Assembly: GCA_905182985.1 (NCBI GenBank)
Contig: CAJJDN010000069.1
Coordinates: 127,818 to 191,817 of the forward strand
Direction of reading: 5' to 3'
Length of the DNA: 64,000 bases
Source: Paramecium sonneborni
Taxonomy: Eukaryota; Ciliophora; Oligohymenophorea; Peniculida; Parameciidae
The notes beneath the pieces were generated by a model. It saw nothing but the letters and a program-made list of their open reading frames with translations. It ran no database searches and was not told where the DNA came from. A program made the translations under genes and the position numbers. Positions 12,528-24,341 of the stretch are shown piece by piece; the stretch's first letter is position 1; each line of letters begins with the position of its first letter.

Positions 12528-13588
12528 TCAAATTAAATTAAAAATTTAAATCAATATCAATGCCTATTGATTTTAATAATTTTTCATAAATTTCCTTTCT
12601 AATTTATAAAGTTGATAAAAAGCTAAATATACCATCTTCTCCAACATCTGTTTTATCAAAATTGCCTAATTAAATTTGCTTACTTTATACCTTTAACTGT
12701 ATTGATGGCTGGATCAGTAAAATAAATTTCAACGCCTTGAATATCATTAACTATATAATTAGATGAGCTATTTTAATAAGTAAAGTATGAGAAAACTTAG
12801 GAGATAGAATTTAACTCTGTTTATTTATCACCTATATATCCATCATTATTGTTGTATTTTTCAAAGGTTCCTTTAAAGAATCTTTCTACAATTCAATATT
12901 TATCTAAATTTATGATTAATAATACTTTGTGCTTCCTCTAATAATAAAAAATCTGTATATTGAACCTATTTTATATTTGGGTTTTTCTCACTAACTTTTT
13001 CCATAAATTCCTACATCAAACTTTTAGCTATTAAATGAGATCGACAATCATTAACTGCACTGCAATACTTTTGTAAATGCCTTTCTCAATTGGAATTTAA
13101 CAACATAAATTTCTTAATTATTATTTCTCTTTTTCATCAAATAAACTGCCTTCATCATTCCATATGCAAAAGGTTGCTTGGTTCTTATACATTCCCAACT
13201 ACTTTAAAGTTTTAATTCAAAATCATCGCTTTCAAATTTAATCCATTCAATGTTTTCTAATTTATTTTTAAAAGATTCTTATTTAAGTTCAACTGTGTAA
13301 ACCTGACAATTTAACTTTTCATATTAGACTCGATCATCGAAATTATAAATTTCCCCCATTTACATAATGCTTGCAAAGCTTCATCAGTGCATTTTTTCGC
13401 TCTTTAAACACATTCTTCATATTACCTTCTGTAATTGAATCCTAAACTGAAGTTATTAGAGCATCCCCCTACCTTTATCCTCCTTGACTAGAAATCTCTT
13501 ATTATGCATCCTTATTATTAACACCCCCTACTTTAAATTTTTTCATATCATTTTAACCTTCTTCAAAATTTTGCTTTCTTATTTCCAT
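12528..13588 (-). CDS. Alpha-kinase-domain protein with disturbed reading frame
   Basis: Atypical Ser/Thr kinase of the alpha-kinase (eEF2K/MHCK) class. Seen: EIYVVKF near the expected beta-strand lysine, YCSAVNDCRSHLIAKSL, a block FSYFTYQNSSSNYIVND, and DIQGVEIYFTDPAIN, matching the D-QG...TDP core. The pieces do not join cleanly. A +1 shift is needed at a run of five G near 13357 and another around RKAFTK; introns can explain other jumps (about 40, 25 and 34 nt). The stop used here is the nearest TGA reached after a 34-nt intron; without it the frame runs into the cyclase gene. Either sequencing errors or an early pseudogene. The start is the first ATG giving the N-terminal frame. Confidence 0.6.
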
Positions 13589-14496
13589 TATAACTTGCGA
13601 TATATCATCATCAGACTTTTTTAATCATAATCACGAGAAAAAAAAAACCCATTATTGATATTTTTTTGTATGATGGAATTTTTTTACCTCTACAAGGAGA
13701 ATTTGGATTTTTCAGACCAATTCAACTGAAGCATTTACATAAGAGCCGTTTTTAGGTCTTCTTGTTAATCTTTTTCCTCTTTGAATTATTTTATTCCATT
13801 TAAAAATCGGATAACGCATCAGCATAAGTACTCTATTCAAATTAAAAGGTTTCTGACTAATATTTAGACTTAGAATAACTGTAACAAACTGCCCCCAAAG
13901 TAGAATCTCTGTTTGTTATGTTTTTTATAGAAATGCAACATGATGTTGTGGCTTTTACAGACGGTTACAGGGTATTCAGGGATATTCAAATTAAAAGCAG
14001 TGATTTATTTATTGATGACGGCTATCACTGATCTCTATTATGTAAATATTTATTACAAATTAATTATCAGGAGGAGCCTAAATTTTCTTATTTGTTTAAG
14101 AAACTAATTCATTTTATTATTCTTATGAATTTTGTCGTTTATTATTTTCTTTTAATCAAAATTTTAGTTACCTTTATAAATTTAGTGTTACCATATTATT
14201 GAACATTAAAGGCTGCTCTGAAAGCTAACAACTCTAGTTTAAAATTCTATTAAAAAATAATAAAGTTTATGATTGTATTATAAATTAATATAAATATTTT
14301 TCCATTCTTTGTTTGCATTTGCAAGATTTATAATAATAAAAATAATTTATAATCAAGATTATGCTAAAAAACATATTTCCTTAATTAGAATAAATGAAAT
14401 AAATAGAAATAAATTTTCCATAAAATTAAAAGGATTTATGCTAATTTATAATCGAATGGAACTAGATCAAATATTATCAATTGATTTAAAGATTAA
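13589..14496. other. Gene-poor stretch, possible minus-strand remnants
   Basis: About 900 bp upstream of the alpha-kinase gene. Minus-strand frames give short coding-like pieces near 13790-13900 (STYADALSDFQMEQ and a basic run KRKKINKKTQKR) that could be an upstream exon or remnant of the alpha-kinase gene. No family is recognised and no complete frame exists. Confidence 0.35.
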
Positions 14497-15417
14497 ATGT
14501 AAGAATAAAATAGCTAGAATAAGTTACAAAAATGGATGTAGAAGGCATCCTAAAAGAAAATGAACAAAATCACTGAAAGCAAGAAATATAACAAGGATAA
14601 TTAAGAGAAAAATTTAATAAATATTGAAGAATTTAAGATCGAAATTGATTTTCTTGATTAAAAGCAAGGAAAGTTAATAAAACAATAGGAAGATTTGATT
14701 AAAAAAGTAGAAAAAAAATTTCAGAATAATGGTCGAGAGAATATCGATAAAAAAATTATACTTAATTTTGATAGAAAGAATGAGAGATTAAAGTTAAATA
14801 ATCCTCAAAGTACAAATATAGACTAACATAAATAATATGAAGAAGAAATGAGTTAGGAAGAATAAAAATAAGAAAAAGAGAAGAAACTGAAATTTGATTA
14901 AATTGAAAAAAGAAGAGAAGATTGCTAAGATTTGACAAATTTTGAAAAAACATCAAAAGTATTGATTGCTTAGGATGATTTACAAGGAGAAAAAAAAATA
15001 AATTCAAATTTAGTTATTAAAACTTAAAAAAATGGAGATAGATGTGTCAAATAAATATTAAAACAATAAAAATTAACATAAAATATTAAAACTGAATAGA
15101 TTAGTGAAGTGAAATAAAGAAATCCTACAGAAGAATAATAAAGTTAAGATTTGGCTTCATAATGTAAATAATATGAGAATTAGTTTAAAAAATTAAAGCA
15201 AAAAAAGCATCCAAAAATTATGATTTAATCAAATGGCAAACTCAAAAAGCATAATAAATTGCCAAATATGATAGTAGATGCTTGCATATAGACAGATAAT
15301 ACGAGTGACATTCATGGTCAAGAAATTCTCAATTTAATTATTCTCGAATAAGATATAGTATATTAATTACACTAACTACATGAAAAGATATTAAAGCTAT
15401 TAAATAATTAGATTTGA
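14497..15417 (+). CDS. Lys/Glu/Gln-rich coiled-coil protein
   Basis: A single open frame of 306 codons ending in TGA. The start chosen is the first ATG after an in-frame TGA; later ATGs at 14536 and 14560 are also possible. The whole protein is hydrophilic and helix-forming, with heptad-like charged stretches (for example QLHQLHEKILKLLNNQ near the C terminus) and many Gln encoded by TAA/TAG. No conserved domain or membrane segment. AT-rich low-complexity frames of this length can occur by chance with one stop codon, but codon structure is consistent along the frame. Function unknown. Confidence 0.55.
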
Positions 15418-15697
15418 TTATATTGTACCATTTATTTAATTTTTAATAATATATTTAGAGCTTTTTTTATAAAATTCTTTTCTGAAATTTGATTAACTTG
15501 ATTTATTTTTATACAGAATGATTATTTCTGTGTATAACAATATGTAAAAGATTAAAAAATTGTTATATTACAACATTTTTTAAAGCTACTTTATAAGCTC
15601 GTCTAAAAAAGCCTAGAAGTAATTTAAACTTTAAAATAAAGTTACCATTTTAGTTTTAACTAAGAGATAAAAAGAATAAAATAATATTTGGTTTATT

Positions 15698-16560
15698 TGA
15701 TGGATTAGAATCAAATCAAATCTAAAACTCTTAATGAACAATAATTATTTATTAATTGTAGAGACAGAATCGATTCATTAAATTTATTAAATTTTCAAAA
15801 AAAGTTATACTCAGATTTTTCTTCACCAAACGATTTAACTTAAATTTAATAAAATAAAAGAGAGAAAATAATTTAAGAATGATGGATCATAAATTATATA
15901 GGGAAGAGCAACAAAAAATAATTTTGAAGGAAAATATAAAAAAAAATTAAGTTAAGAGATTAAATGATAAAATTATGACAAATTATTAGATATATCAGAA
16001 TTAGAGAAAAAGAAGGTATAAGGCATCTAATAAATTAAAGATAATTTTGGCTAAAAAGAGAACTATGTTAGCCCTTAAGATTAGATGCTTTAGCTCAACA
16101 TTAAAAAAGATATGAAGAAGAGATATTTGTAAAATTGAATTAACGACAGTAATAAAAGCTAGAACAAGAGGAGGAATTCAAAATGAATTTGATTACGTTT
16201 CCTAAAAGTTAAACATTAATTCGGTCTGAAGAGGAATAAGCCAAGTTGAAAATTTTCTCAATAGTAAGCAGCAGATCAAAAAAAATTATTGAAATAAAAA
16301 TAATAGAGATATGGAGAATCCATTAAAGATAGTTTTCTAAAAGATATTCCAAATATTCAATTTCACCAATTAAGCAAAAATAAGAATAATATAACATTTA
16401 AAAATCTCAATTAGATTCTGTAAACCAGAAAATTAAGAAATTACAAAGCATTTTGAGTGAAAAAAAATGAATAAAATTTTAAAATTACCTGAGACAAGAA
16501 GTGTGAATGATAAAAGATAAAGAGAATTAAATTCTTTGATTTAAATGAAAAAAAGCGATA
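15698..16560 (+). pseudogene. Decayed coiled-coil protein gene
   Basis: Coding-like sequence in which the frame changes at least three times without plausible GT...AG introns. First frame: from ATG at 15698 (MDQNQIKSKTLNEQQ) to a TGA near 15880. A second frame carries LLDISELEKKKVQGIQQIKD but is cut by an in-frame TGA near 15963. Then come YEEEIFVKLNQRQQQKLEQE and RYGESIKDSFLKDI in other frames. All parts are of one compositional type, a charged coiled coil rich in Lys, Glu and Gln. Most simply this is one gene broken by indels. Sequencing error at several sites is the alternative. Confidence 0.5.
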
Positions 16561-16885
16561 AAGTATATTGAAAAACTTTTCTGGTCTCAAATCCGCAAAC
16601 TCTCACCTCTTTTAATGATATCAAACCTATACATTTTGAAGAGAAGTATTAAAATGTTTTGAAATCCATTATGCAATTAGAGTAAAATGTAAGGAGAGAG
16701 ATAAAAGACTTATACTTATTAAGTCCTAATAAATAGAAGAGGAAGAAAATGAAAAGTATATAGAAGCCTTAAGATAAAAATTAGATCTGATTTGATTAAT
16801 GAATTACTTCAATTTTTCCCCAATATTCAATTTTATATATATTTTAAAACCAATACAATAAAAGCAAAAGAATTGAGTATATATT

Positions 16886-17003
16886 GTTGTCGGCCATACT
16901 AAGCCTAAAGCACCGGATCCCATTCGAACTCCGAAGTTAAGCGGCTTAAGGCGAGGTTAGTACTAAGGTGGGGGACCGCTTGGGAAGTCCTCGTGTTGAC
17001 AAC
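16886..17003 (+). rRNA. 5S ribosomal RNA
   Basis: A 118-nt GC-richer island in AT-rich DNA. Its ends GTTGTC and GACAAC pair to form helix I. The internal box A/C region (GATCCCATTCGAACTCCGAA) and AAGTTAAGC are the universally conserved 5S segments, and the sequence closely resembles known ciliate 5S RNAs. Transcribed by RNA polymerase III from internal promoter elements. A single complete copy is seen here, not an array. It lies in a gene-poor stretch on the plus strand. Confidence 0.97.
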
Positions 17004-17005
17004 CC

Positions 17006-17013
17006 TTTTTTTA
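17006..17013 (+). terminator. Pol III terminator of the 5S gene
   Basis: A run of T residues on the plus strand begins two bases after the paired 3' end of the 5S RNA, as expected for RNA polymerase III termination. Confidence 0.85.
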
Positions 17014-18160
17014 TTTTTTATTTTTAATAAAAAATTATGATGTAATTAAATAATTAAGAAATTAAGAATTTTATATATTTTTTAAAAATTTATGATTTCT
17101 TAAATCTTAAATTTCTTCTCACCAATCATAAAATGGCGTTTAAATGATAGTATATAATATAAATGTGTTCTGTTCATGTTTTAAACTCGATCCACTATTA
17201 AGAAATTATTTTTTGAATGATTTGTAGATGTTTTTAACAAATAATTTAATATATTTATATAAAACTAAGTAATTCATCAATATCCTGCATAATAAATCTA
17301 CAAGAACGAGATTATTATCAAAATAATCATCGATAAAATTACAATGCCAAAAAAGAGCTTGGATTTATATTTTAAAAAAGTAGCTAATTCTTTGTTTTGC
17401 TAATAAAAAATTATTAAATTTAAAGGATAAATTATTCAATTTATTTTTACGTTATATTAAAACTAATAACTTTTATGGCTCGAGGGGAAAATATACATAT
17501 TGAAGAATAAATCTAGTACAATTAGTTAAGAACATAAAAGAACAAATCATAATAATAGTAAGGGAGAGGGCTCCAAAAAAATTTTAATATGAACATCTTT
17601 AAATGATTCTTCTCGATTATATATATTAATAAAAATGATTATATTGTGATAAGTAAATCTTTAATTTTATTCAAAAAGTATTAATTATACGTTAGTCTAA
17701 TAGAAGTAGCAGTTTTACAATTAAGAGAGCTTTAGATAAAATCATTGTTGCATTCTCAAAATTATGTTCCTTCATCAAAAACTAGTGTTTGACTAAATTA
17801 AATTATTTTATTTTTAAAGTTTAAGAATCTGGAAACTTTGGTGACACAAACTTAATTTGATTTTTTGACATACAAAATAAATTTAATTAAAAGGTCGTTT
17901 TAATAGAATCCTCATTTTAACTCTAATTTTAAATTAAAACTTATTTATAAATTATAAAATATAGCAAAGCAAGGAATTTGTGCAAAAAATAATGAAATCT
18001 CAATTTATATAATAAATCAATTAAATAGAATTAAATTAATTTATTTTGAATTGAAGAAAATTGGAATCCAAATGATAATCATTAAATTAGGAGGATATTA
18101 ATTGCATCTGTAAGATAATAAATTCTGATGAAAAAAATTTGAAAGCACTCATATTTTTGA
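17014..18160. other. Gene-poor AT-rich stretch
   Basis: About 1.15 kb between the 5S gene and the cNMP-binding protein gene. A short plus frame at 17475 (MARGENIHIEEQ) and a later plus-strand segment near 17700-17880 (IKRALDKIIVAF) look mildly coding-like but have no start/stop context or recognisable domain. I see no RNA gene or repeat in it. Confidence 0.4.
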
Positions 18161-19983
18161 ATGGATAGCGAAAATTCAAGGAGTCATAATACTTTTAGAA
18201 TCATAACTTTCACAAAGTAATTGAGAGATTTCAAAAGTTTTTTTAGCTAATAATAGATAAATTCGACTTATTATTATCAATAAAAATATACATTACTTTT
18301 TTTACAACCATAAAAATTAATGAGAGCTAATAATCGTCTTGCATCTGTAATTGGAAATTTACGTGAAATAAAGGAAACAAATGTAATAATGAAAATAAAA
18401 AAAATAGCTTTTGTTTAAAGTTACAAACACTTTCTAAAAAACAATCAATGAGGACTCTGATATGATTAGATAGAGATGCATGTAGATTTTAACGATAGAA
18501 CCAGAGAAAAGATCTATCATATAAGCTAAATATGTTCAAAAATATTTTGAGAGAGAGTTTGCATATTTTTCGTAAAATTGTAAATAAGTCTAGTAAAATA
18601 AGAGGATAATTGCCAGATGATCTATACATTAGAATTTTTAAAGACTTATAGCTCGAAAGAAGTAATGCAGCTGAGGTTGTATTTAACATTGGAGACATTG
18701 GAAGAAAAATGTACTTTATAATTGATGGAGAAGTAGCTATTCTAATTCCTATGTAAGATTAGTAACATCATGATACTCAACATCATCACTAAAGAAGTAA
18801 GTGTATATTTAGATTGTAAGAGTCACTGATAGTTAAGAAATTTGATGATATACTGAAACATAAGTATGCACAATATAAATTAATTGCGATAAAAAGTAAA
18901 AATGACTATTTTGGAGAGATCGCAATCGAATAGAGGATTCCAAGGACAGCCTCAGTTGTAACTAAATCTGAATGTATTTTTGCCACTTTGTCTTATGATT
19001 CATATTAGAGAGTATTAGGGTAATATTAAGAGAAGATCTTGGAAGAAAAATTGTTATTTATCAAGAGTACACCACCATTCAAAAATTGGAGTTAATCAGG
19101 CTAACTAATTTTATTACACAGTTGTTAAGAAATAAGTTTTGAGGCAGGATCTTTTGTTTATAAAAGGGGATAAAAGGGGGATACTGTATATTTAATTAAA
19201 GAAGGAGAAATACTGATTGAAAAATGGGATAAATAATAATCTGTTACATAAGAAGGAGATATTTATTTGAAAAAGAACATTATTGTTATTGGTTTATATT
19301 CAACTGGATAAATTTTTGGAGATTACGAAGTTTATTAAACAAATATGAAATGTAGACATTTGACCAGAGTGACTTAAGCTAAGGCAAGAGTTAAAACTGT
19401 TGTTTTAGCTCTATCAATATCATAGTATATTGATAATATGAGGTTGAATGAGAGAGATTGTTGGATTAAAGATTATTTTGAGTAAAAGTTTAACAAAAAA
19501 TGGTTAAATAAACCAGAAATCTAGACCTCATCTGTTAGCAAGAGTCCAAATCCATCAAACAATAAATAATTTATCAAAAGTAGAGAGGATGGAAGATAAG
19601 CTTTGAAAGTCTCTTTATCTAATAATTATTTTGAAGAACTTGATTTAGATAAAAAAGATTCAAAGGATATCTAAATGTTGTCTCCAACATAATTACATTC
19701 TTAGAGTAAGAGCAATAAAACTATGAGAAAATTCTTGAGTTTATAAGGAAATTTGTTTAAAACTCAATAAACTTATGAAGCCCCTTCTATGGATATAATT
19801 ATTAAATAACTTAAAAATAAAGTTATTAAGAGTAGAGATAACTTGACTAACGAATCAAATTTTGATATTTCACAGAGCAAATTTTATTCTGTAAAGAAAC
19901 CAAGTGCTTCTAAACTTAAAATTGGTTTATCATTTAAATCATTTAGAGAAGGAGAACGTAATAAGTCTAAATTTTTAGACTGA
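18161..19983 (+). CDS. Protein with two cyclic-nucleotide-binding domains
   Basis: Two introns (25 and 22 nt) give 591 residues. The N-terminal 130 residues are soluble and end in RCMQILTIEPEKRS, a motif common before ciliate cNMP-binding domains. The first domain includes VVFNIGDIGRKMYFIIDGEV and the phosphate-binding cassette-like FGEIAIEQRIPRTASV, where the Arg-Thr/Ala-Ser order is intact. The second starts with FEAGSFVYKRGQKGDTVYLI and has a weaker cassette. No kinase domain and no membrane segment follow; the last 150 residues are Ser/Lys-rich. It may sense cAMP/cGMP from cyclases such as the one at 9344, but that link is only inferred. It ends 9 bp before the convergent oxidoreductase stop. 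Confidence 0.85.
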
Positions 19984-19992
19984 TTTATTATT

Positions 19993-21252
19993 TCACTTTT
20001 ACTCTGAGCTAGACAATACATCATTTAGTCCTTCTCCAAATCCTAAATCAGAATCATTATCTTCTTAAGATTCTTAGGATTCTTAAGATTCTTAATCTTC
20101 ATTATATTATTATTATTATTTTTAATTTTATTCTTATTATTCATTTGATAATAAACTTTGTTTTTAATTAATTTTTTCTTCTTTTGATTATATTTTTTTT
20201 TTCAAACAAATTAAAGTTATTCCTTCATTCATATTCATATGTGTGTTATAATAATCAACAGCTTCTTAAAATTAATCTAAAGGAAACTAATATTATAATT
20301 AGTGGTATTACTTCTTTAGCAATTTTAGTTTTTAAAGAAGACTTAACAAAATTCTTGATTTTTTTTAAGATCATCATTAATTCTATTTTATTTTTTTCTT
20401 TTAACCAAACATTCAAAAAGAATCTCAGATATAAAAATAAGAATACCCTTAAATAGATTTTCTATCTCTTAATATATCATTGGCTTGAATGCCTCCTATT
20501 TAACAACTATCAAGAGTTCCATACATTATCAAAATTGAGCTTTATGGCATAATATTTAAAACCTATCCACTCTATTATCCTCCAACAGCATCAAAGTAAA
20601 TAGAAGGCTAAATAACTTAGCACATTATTTTTAACTATTTTAGGAAATCAGAATCATTTTGATTGATACTTAATTCTGTTTCACATTCATATCTTAATTA
20701 ATTAATTTATTCTTCACTACTAACTATATTAATAACTTTAATATTTTATTCCTAAAAGAGACGGTTCATCATTATTCCTAACTATGAAGCTCCTGAATTG
20801 TTAATGACTGCTCTTACATTATTTTTCTTGCAAAGGTCTAACATTCCAATAACAGATAATGGATTAACAAATGAACAAGCAGCGTTATTTGATTAAATAT
20901 CATCATCTAATTCTATGCACAAATTTCTATCTGCAATACAATATTCTCCATATGTTCCATATTTATTATCTGTGTAGAATGCTACTCTTTTTCCAGACAT
21001 ACCCCAATTAGCCATTCCTCCGCCTGTAAGTACTACTGTGCCAGATCCTTCAAATCCTGGAACACATGGATATTGTTTATTTGATTAAGATTATCCTAGT
21101 ATAAATTTAATATCTGATGGATTTATAGGTGCATAATCCATTCTTATTAAAAGTTGACCTTCTTCAACTTTTGGTATTGGAATACTAATCATTTATGGTT
21201 TAGCATCTTTAGATTCTTTCCAAAGACAATTCATAGTATTGCCAATTTACAT
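19993..21252 (-). CDS. Zinc-type/quinone oxidoreductase (MDR family) with acidic Gln/Glu tail
   Basis: Two introns (23 and 25 nt) give 403 residues. Residues 1-320 match medium-chain dehydrogenase/reductases of the quinone oxidoreductase/enoyl-CoA reductase type: YAPINPSDIKFILG, CVPGFEGSGTVV, YGTYGEYCIADRNL, and the NAD(P)-fold segment AVINNSGASQLGIMMNRLF. The C-terminal catalytic-domain end is AKEFPLDQFQEAVDYYNTH. No catalytic zinc ligand set is apparent. After it the protein continues for about 75 residues as a Gln/Glu/Ser repeat (QESQESQES) ending SSSEQK, unusual for the family. Two ATGs near the start are possible; the upstream one is used. Likely substrates are enoyl or quinone compounds; not determinable. 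Confidence 0.85.
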
Positions 21253-21369
21253 TATATTAGAGTTTATAAATTATAATTTGCCATAGAATTTATTTATTTT
21301 TGTTATTTATATTCAATTATAAATACCTATAAATAATTCATATTTCCTATAATATTCATCCTTAATTTA

Positions 21370-21576
21370 ATGTTTTATACAATTTTAAAACTTATGTTGA
21401 AGAAGAATTCCTTATTGAAATTCTTTCCACTTATTGAGCATTTCATTCATTTAAGAGATTAAAAAATTAGACTATCGCTAAAGGAACTATTTGGAATAAT
21501 TTAGAAATATCAACATTTAAATATTTTTTTCTCTCCTTTAAGAGTGCCATTAGGTTTTGAAGCCTAAAGAAATTGA
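21370..21576 (+). CDS. Possible small protein, 68 aa
   Basis: A 69-codon frame between the oxidoreductase start and the coiled-coil gene stop. It reads MFYTILKLMLKKNSLL and later FFSPLRVPLGFEAQRN, with a less random composition than surrounding DNA. No relative is recognised. It may be a fragment of an older gene rather than a functional one. Confidence 0.25.
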
Positions 21577-21712
21577 ATTGTTAGAAATATATGTTTAAAT
21601 TATCTTGAAAAGTAATTGTATAATATTAATTATTTATATATTTTAAGATATTAAATACTAATTTAAATTTTGATTTTTATCAAAAATCTTTATAATAATT
21701 AATTACATGATT

Positions 21713-23256
21713 TCAATACTTTCGATTGAGTTTTAATTAAGATTTTGTTGTTCTGTGCAGTTTTTTTAAGTCATCTAAATATTTTCTTTATTCATCCAAT
21801 CTGCCCGTTCTCTAACAAACAGATCTTTCATCAATAAAGGAATTATCATATTTAATCTGCTCAAACTCTGATTTTCTATTATTAATTTCGGATTATCTAT
21901 TTACATCAGATCCTCTATTAAATTCTGCTTTTTAGAAATTAGATTTCAAACATTATAATTCTAGTTATTTAATGCTGCTATGTTATTTTTTTATTGTTTC
22001 AATACTCTAACTTAATTCCTGACTAAGTCCATCTATAAGTTCTTTATTTTCTTCTCTTATTTATGATTCCAGTAACAGAACATTATCTTCGATATATTTA
22101 GTCTATTTTTAATAAAAAGACAATAATAAGGAGACTTTTTCAGATAAGGTTTATAATCCTTACTTAGCATTTTTTAATTAAATTTTATATTTTTCTTTTG
22201 AATTTATTTCTTAGAGTAATTGATTCTAAAAGTTTAATTCAGTTTATTCAATGTTTTATTGTATAAGATCTAATTTACAAGCTATATCTTGCAATTAATC
22301 ATCTTTTTATTTAATTTTTGATTCCAAATCTGATTTTTAATTTAAAACCTCTTTTATTTTATTTTCATATTCTTCTTCAAGAACTTTATAGAACTACACA
22401 TCTTTCTTTAATTTATTAATCTATTATGTAGAGATTTCATTTAATTATTGATATTGCTTTTTTACTTCAATAGTTTCATTTTACAATTCTTATTTAGTTT
22501 TTGATAACATTGTATGAAATCCTTTAACTAAATCACTCATTAATTGAGTCTTAAACTATTCTAAAATTTACATTCTTATTTTAAGTTCTGCTTATAATCC
22601 TGATAATTCAATTCTAAGTGATCCTACCTATTCATGAAACTAATAAATTTGAGAAGGTGAAATATTTCTATTTTAAGATGTTTCTTTATTTATTACAACT
22701 TATTATAATTCTTCTATTTAACTTTTATATTATTAATTTATTTCCTATTCATACTACAATTATTAACTCATTTCCATATTCTCCTCTGAAAGCTCCTTAA
22801 TGGCTTGCTCAGCCTTTACCAAATTATCAGATAATAATTCAAACTTCTCCATCTTTGATTAAATCTCATTCATTATAAAGTTCTTTTCATCTAATTCATC
22901 CTACAATACATCCCTTTAATGTTATAACTCAGCTATTTATTTAACATATCTTGCTTCTGAAGTAGATAAACCATTTATCAATTATTTATCGTTTTCCTTA
23001 TTATGCAATTTGTAATTCTCTTCTATCAATTACTATAACTATTGTTCTGTTTCCTTTATGTATCCTGTTTCTATTAATGTGTACAGCCGATTTTACAGAT
23101 CAATACAAGTCTATAATTTAATTTTAATTTACTTCATCTTCATTGTGATTCATCAATTTAAGCGGCAATTCACAATAAAGAAACTAATGAAGGTTATTCA
23201 ATCTGATTATTCAAATTATGATACCTATCTAAATAATTTTATTTCATCTCTTCCAT
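21713..23256 (-). CDS. Long coiled-coil protein, 499 aa
   Basis: Two 22-nt introns near the 5' end give 499 residues. From about residue 60 to the end the protein is an almost continuous alpha-helical coiled coil with heptad-like leucines (QIAELQHQRDVLQDELDEKN; LEEEYENKIKEVLNQKSDLE). The first 50 residues are less regular. No motor, membrane segment or known C-terminal domain is visible. Such proteins in ciliates are often basal-body or cortical components, but nothing here proves that. Divergent from the phosphatase gene with 186 bp between starts. Confidence 0.75.
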
Positions 23257-23442
23257 TCTTTTTGAAATTCAAATTAATTTCAATAACTTAATATTAAATA
23301 AAGTTCTTTAGCATTATATTTTAATCTAAATATCATTACTTCTATAAGATCGAAACAAATTCATTACTTTTTACTTATATACTATTAATACATAACAAAC
23401 TAAAATATAAAATTGAATACTTAATTTTGTATTAATTAATCA

Positions 23443-24300
23443 ATGAGTAGATTCTCTATTTAATCAAATGATATGGATAAAGTGCATTATGAATTTGGAA
23501 ACAATCTTTGGTTAGGAAATCTGAAAGCAGCAAAGAATTCAAGTCTTTTAAGATAAAATAATATAAAGACTGTGATTACAGTAGCCAATAATATCACTCT
23601 TAAATTATAGAATTTCAAACATTATGTAAATAATGATAGTTATGATAGATTTATAGTATTGAGGATACTGCTACTTTTCGTATATTTGATTATTTTTCTT
23701 AAATTAATGTAGCAATAGAAGAGGGATTAAAAAATGGTTCAGTTTTGGTACATTGTGTAGCAGGTGTTTCAAGATCTAGTGCATGTGTGATTGCCTACTT
23801 AATGTATTCTTAAAAATGGTCTTATGAAAAAACATATTACTATTTGAAAGAAAAACGATTAACAATTAATCCAAATCCAGGATTTAAGAAATAGCTGATC
23901 TAATACAATAACCAATTAAATTGGTTTCAAAAAACAAAAAACTCTAATGAAACCATTTAATCAAGCAAAGTACTGCTTTCTCCTAGAAATATGTAAAATA
24001 TATTCATTTAAATTTTTATTTAGACCGAAGTGTCCACATGATTTTATTCTGTAATTAACTTAAAATAGTATTAAGTCTCCAAGTAGAAAGATTGAATAGT
24101 TAGATTAATCATCTACAACAGAAGAGAGAGAAATTTATAGATTTTAATTGGCATAAAAATTATTTGCTAAAAGTCTAAAGAATAACAATAAAACGAGTGT
24201 CTCAAAGATTTGTGAGTAAATTAAAACTAATTCACCTTCGATCAAATTAAGTATGTACAATACAATCAATTATTTTGCATAAACTGATAGAGTTTTTTGA
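23443..24300 (+). CDS. Dual-specificity protein phosphatase
   Basis: Two introns (23 and 31 nt) give 267 residues. The catalytic loop HCVAGVSRSSACVIAYLM carries the Cys-x5-Arg nucleophile motif. Before it, YIYSIEDTATFRIFDYF supplies the general-acid aspartate region, and after it LTINPNPGFKKQL matches the DSP helix. The domain spans about residues 10-150; the remaining 110 residues are a Ser/Lys/Gln-rich tail with PKCPHDF. No kinase-interaction domain is seen. The substrate cannot be predicted; it could oppose the kinases in this window or any others. Confidence 0.9.
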
Positions 24301-24341
24301 ATATAACTATTATTATATAACAACTATATAATATAATTAAA

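Noticed and set aside
13920..14040. Plus-strand frame with HDVVAFTDGYRVFRD as part of a VWA domain
   Set aside because: Too short, no metal-binding motif, and no continuation in frame.
14309..14563. An 84-codon plus-strand frame before the coiled-coil gene
   Set aside because: Composition is AT-driven, no domain, and it overlaps the better-supported frame.
20040..20100. Short direct repeat TTCTTAGGATTCTTAAGA as a mobile-element or regulatory repeat
   Set aside because: It is the codon-level repeat of the QES tail of the oxidoreductase.
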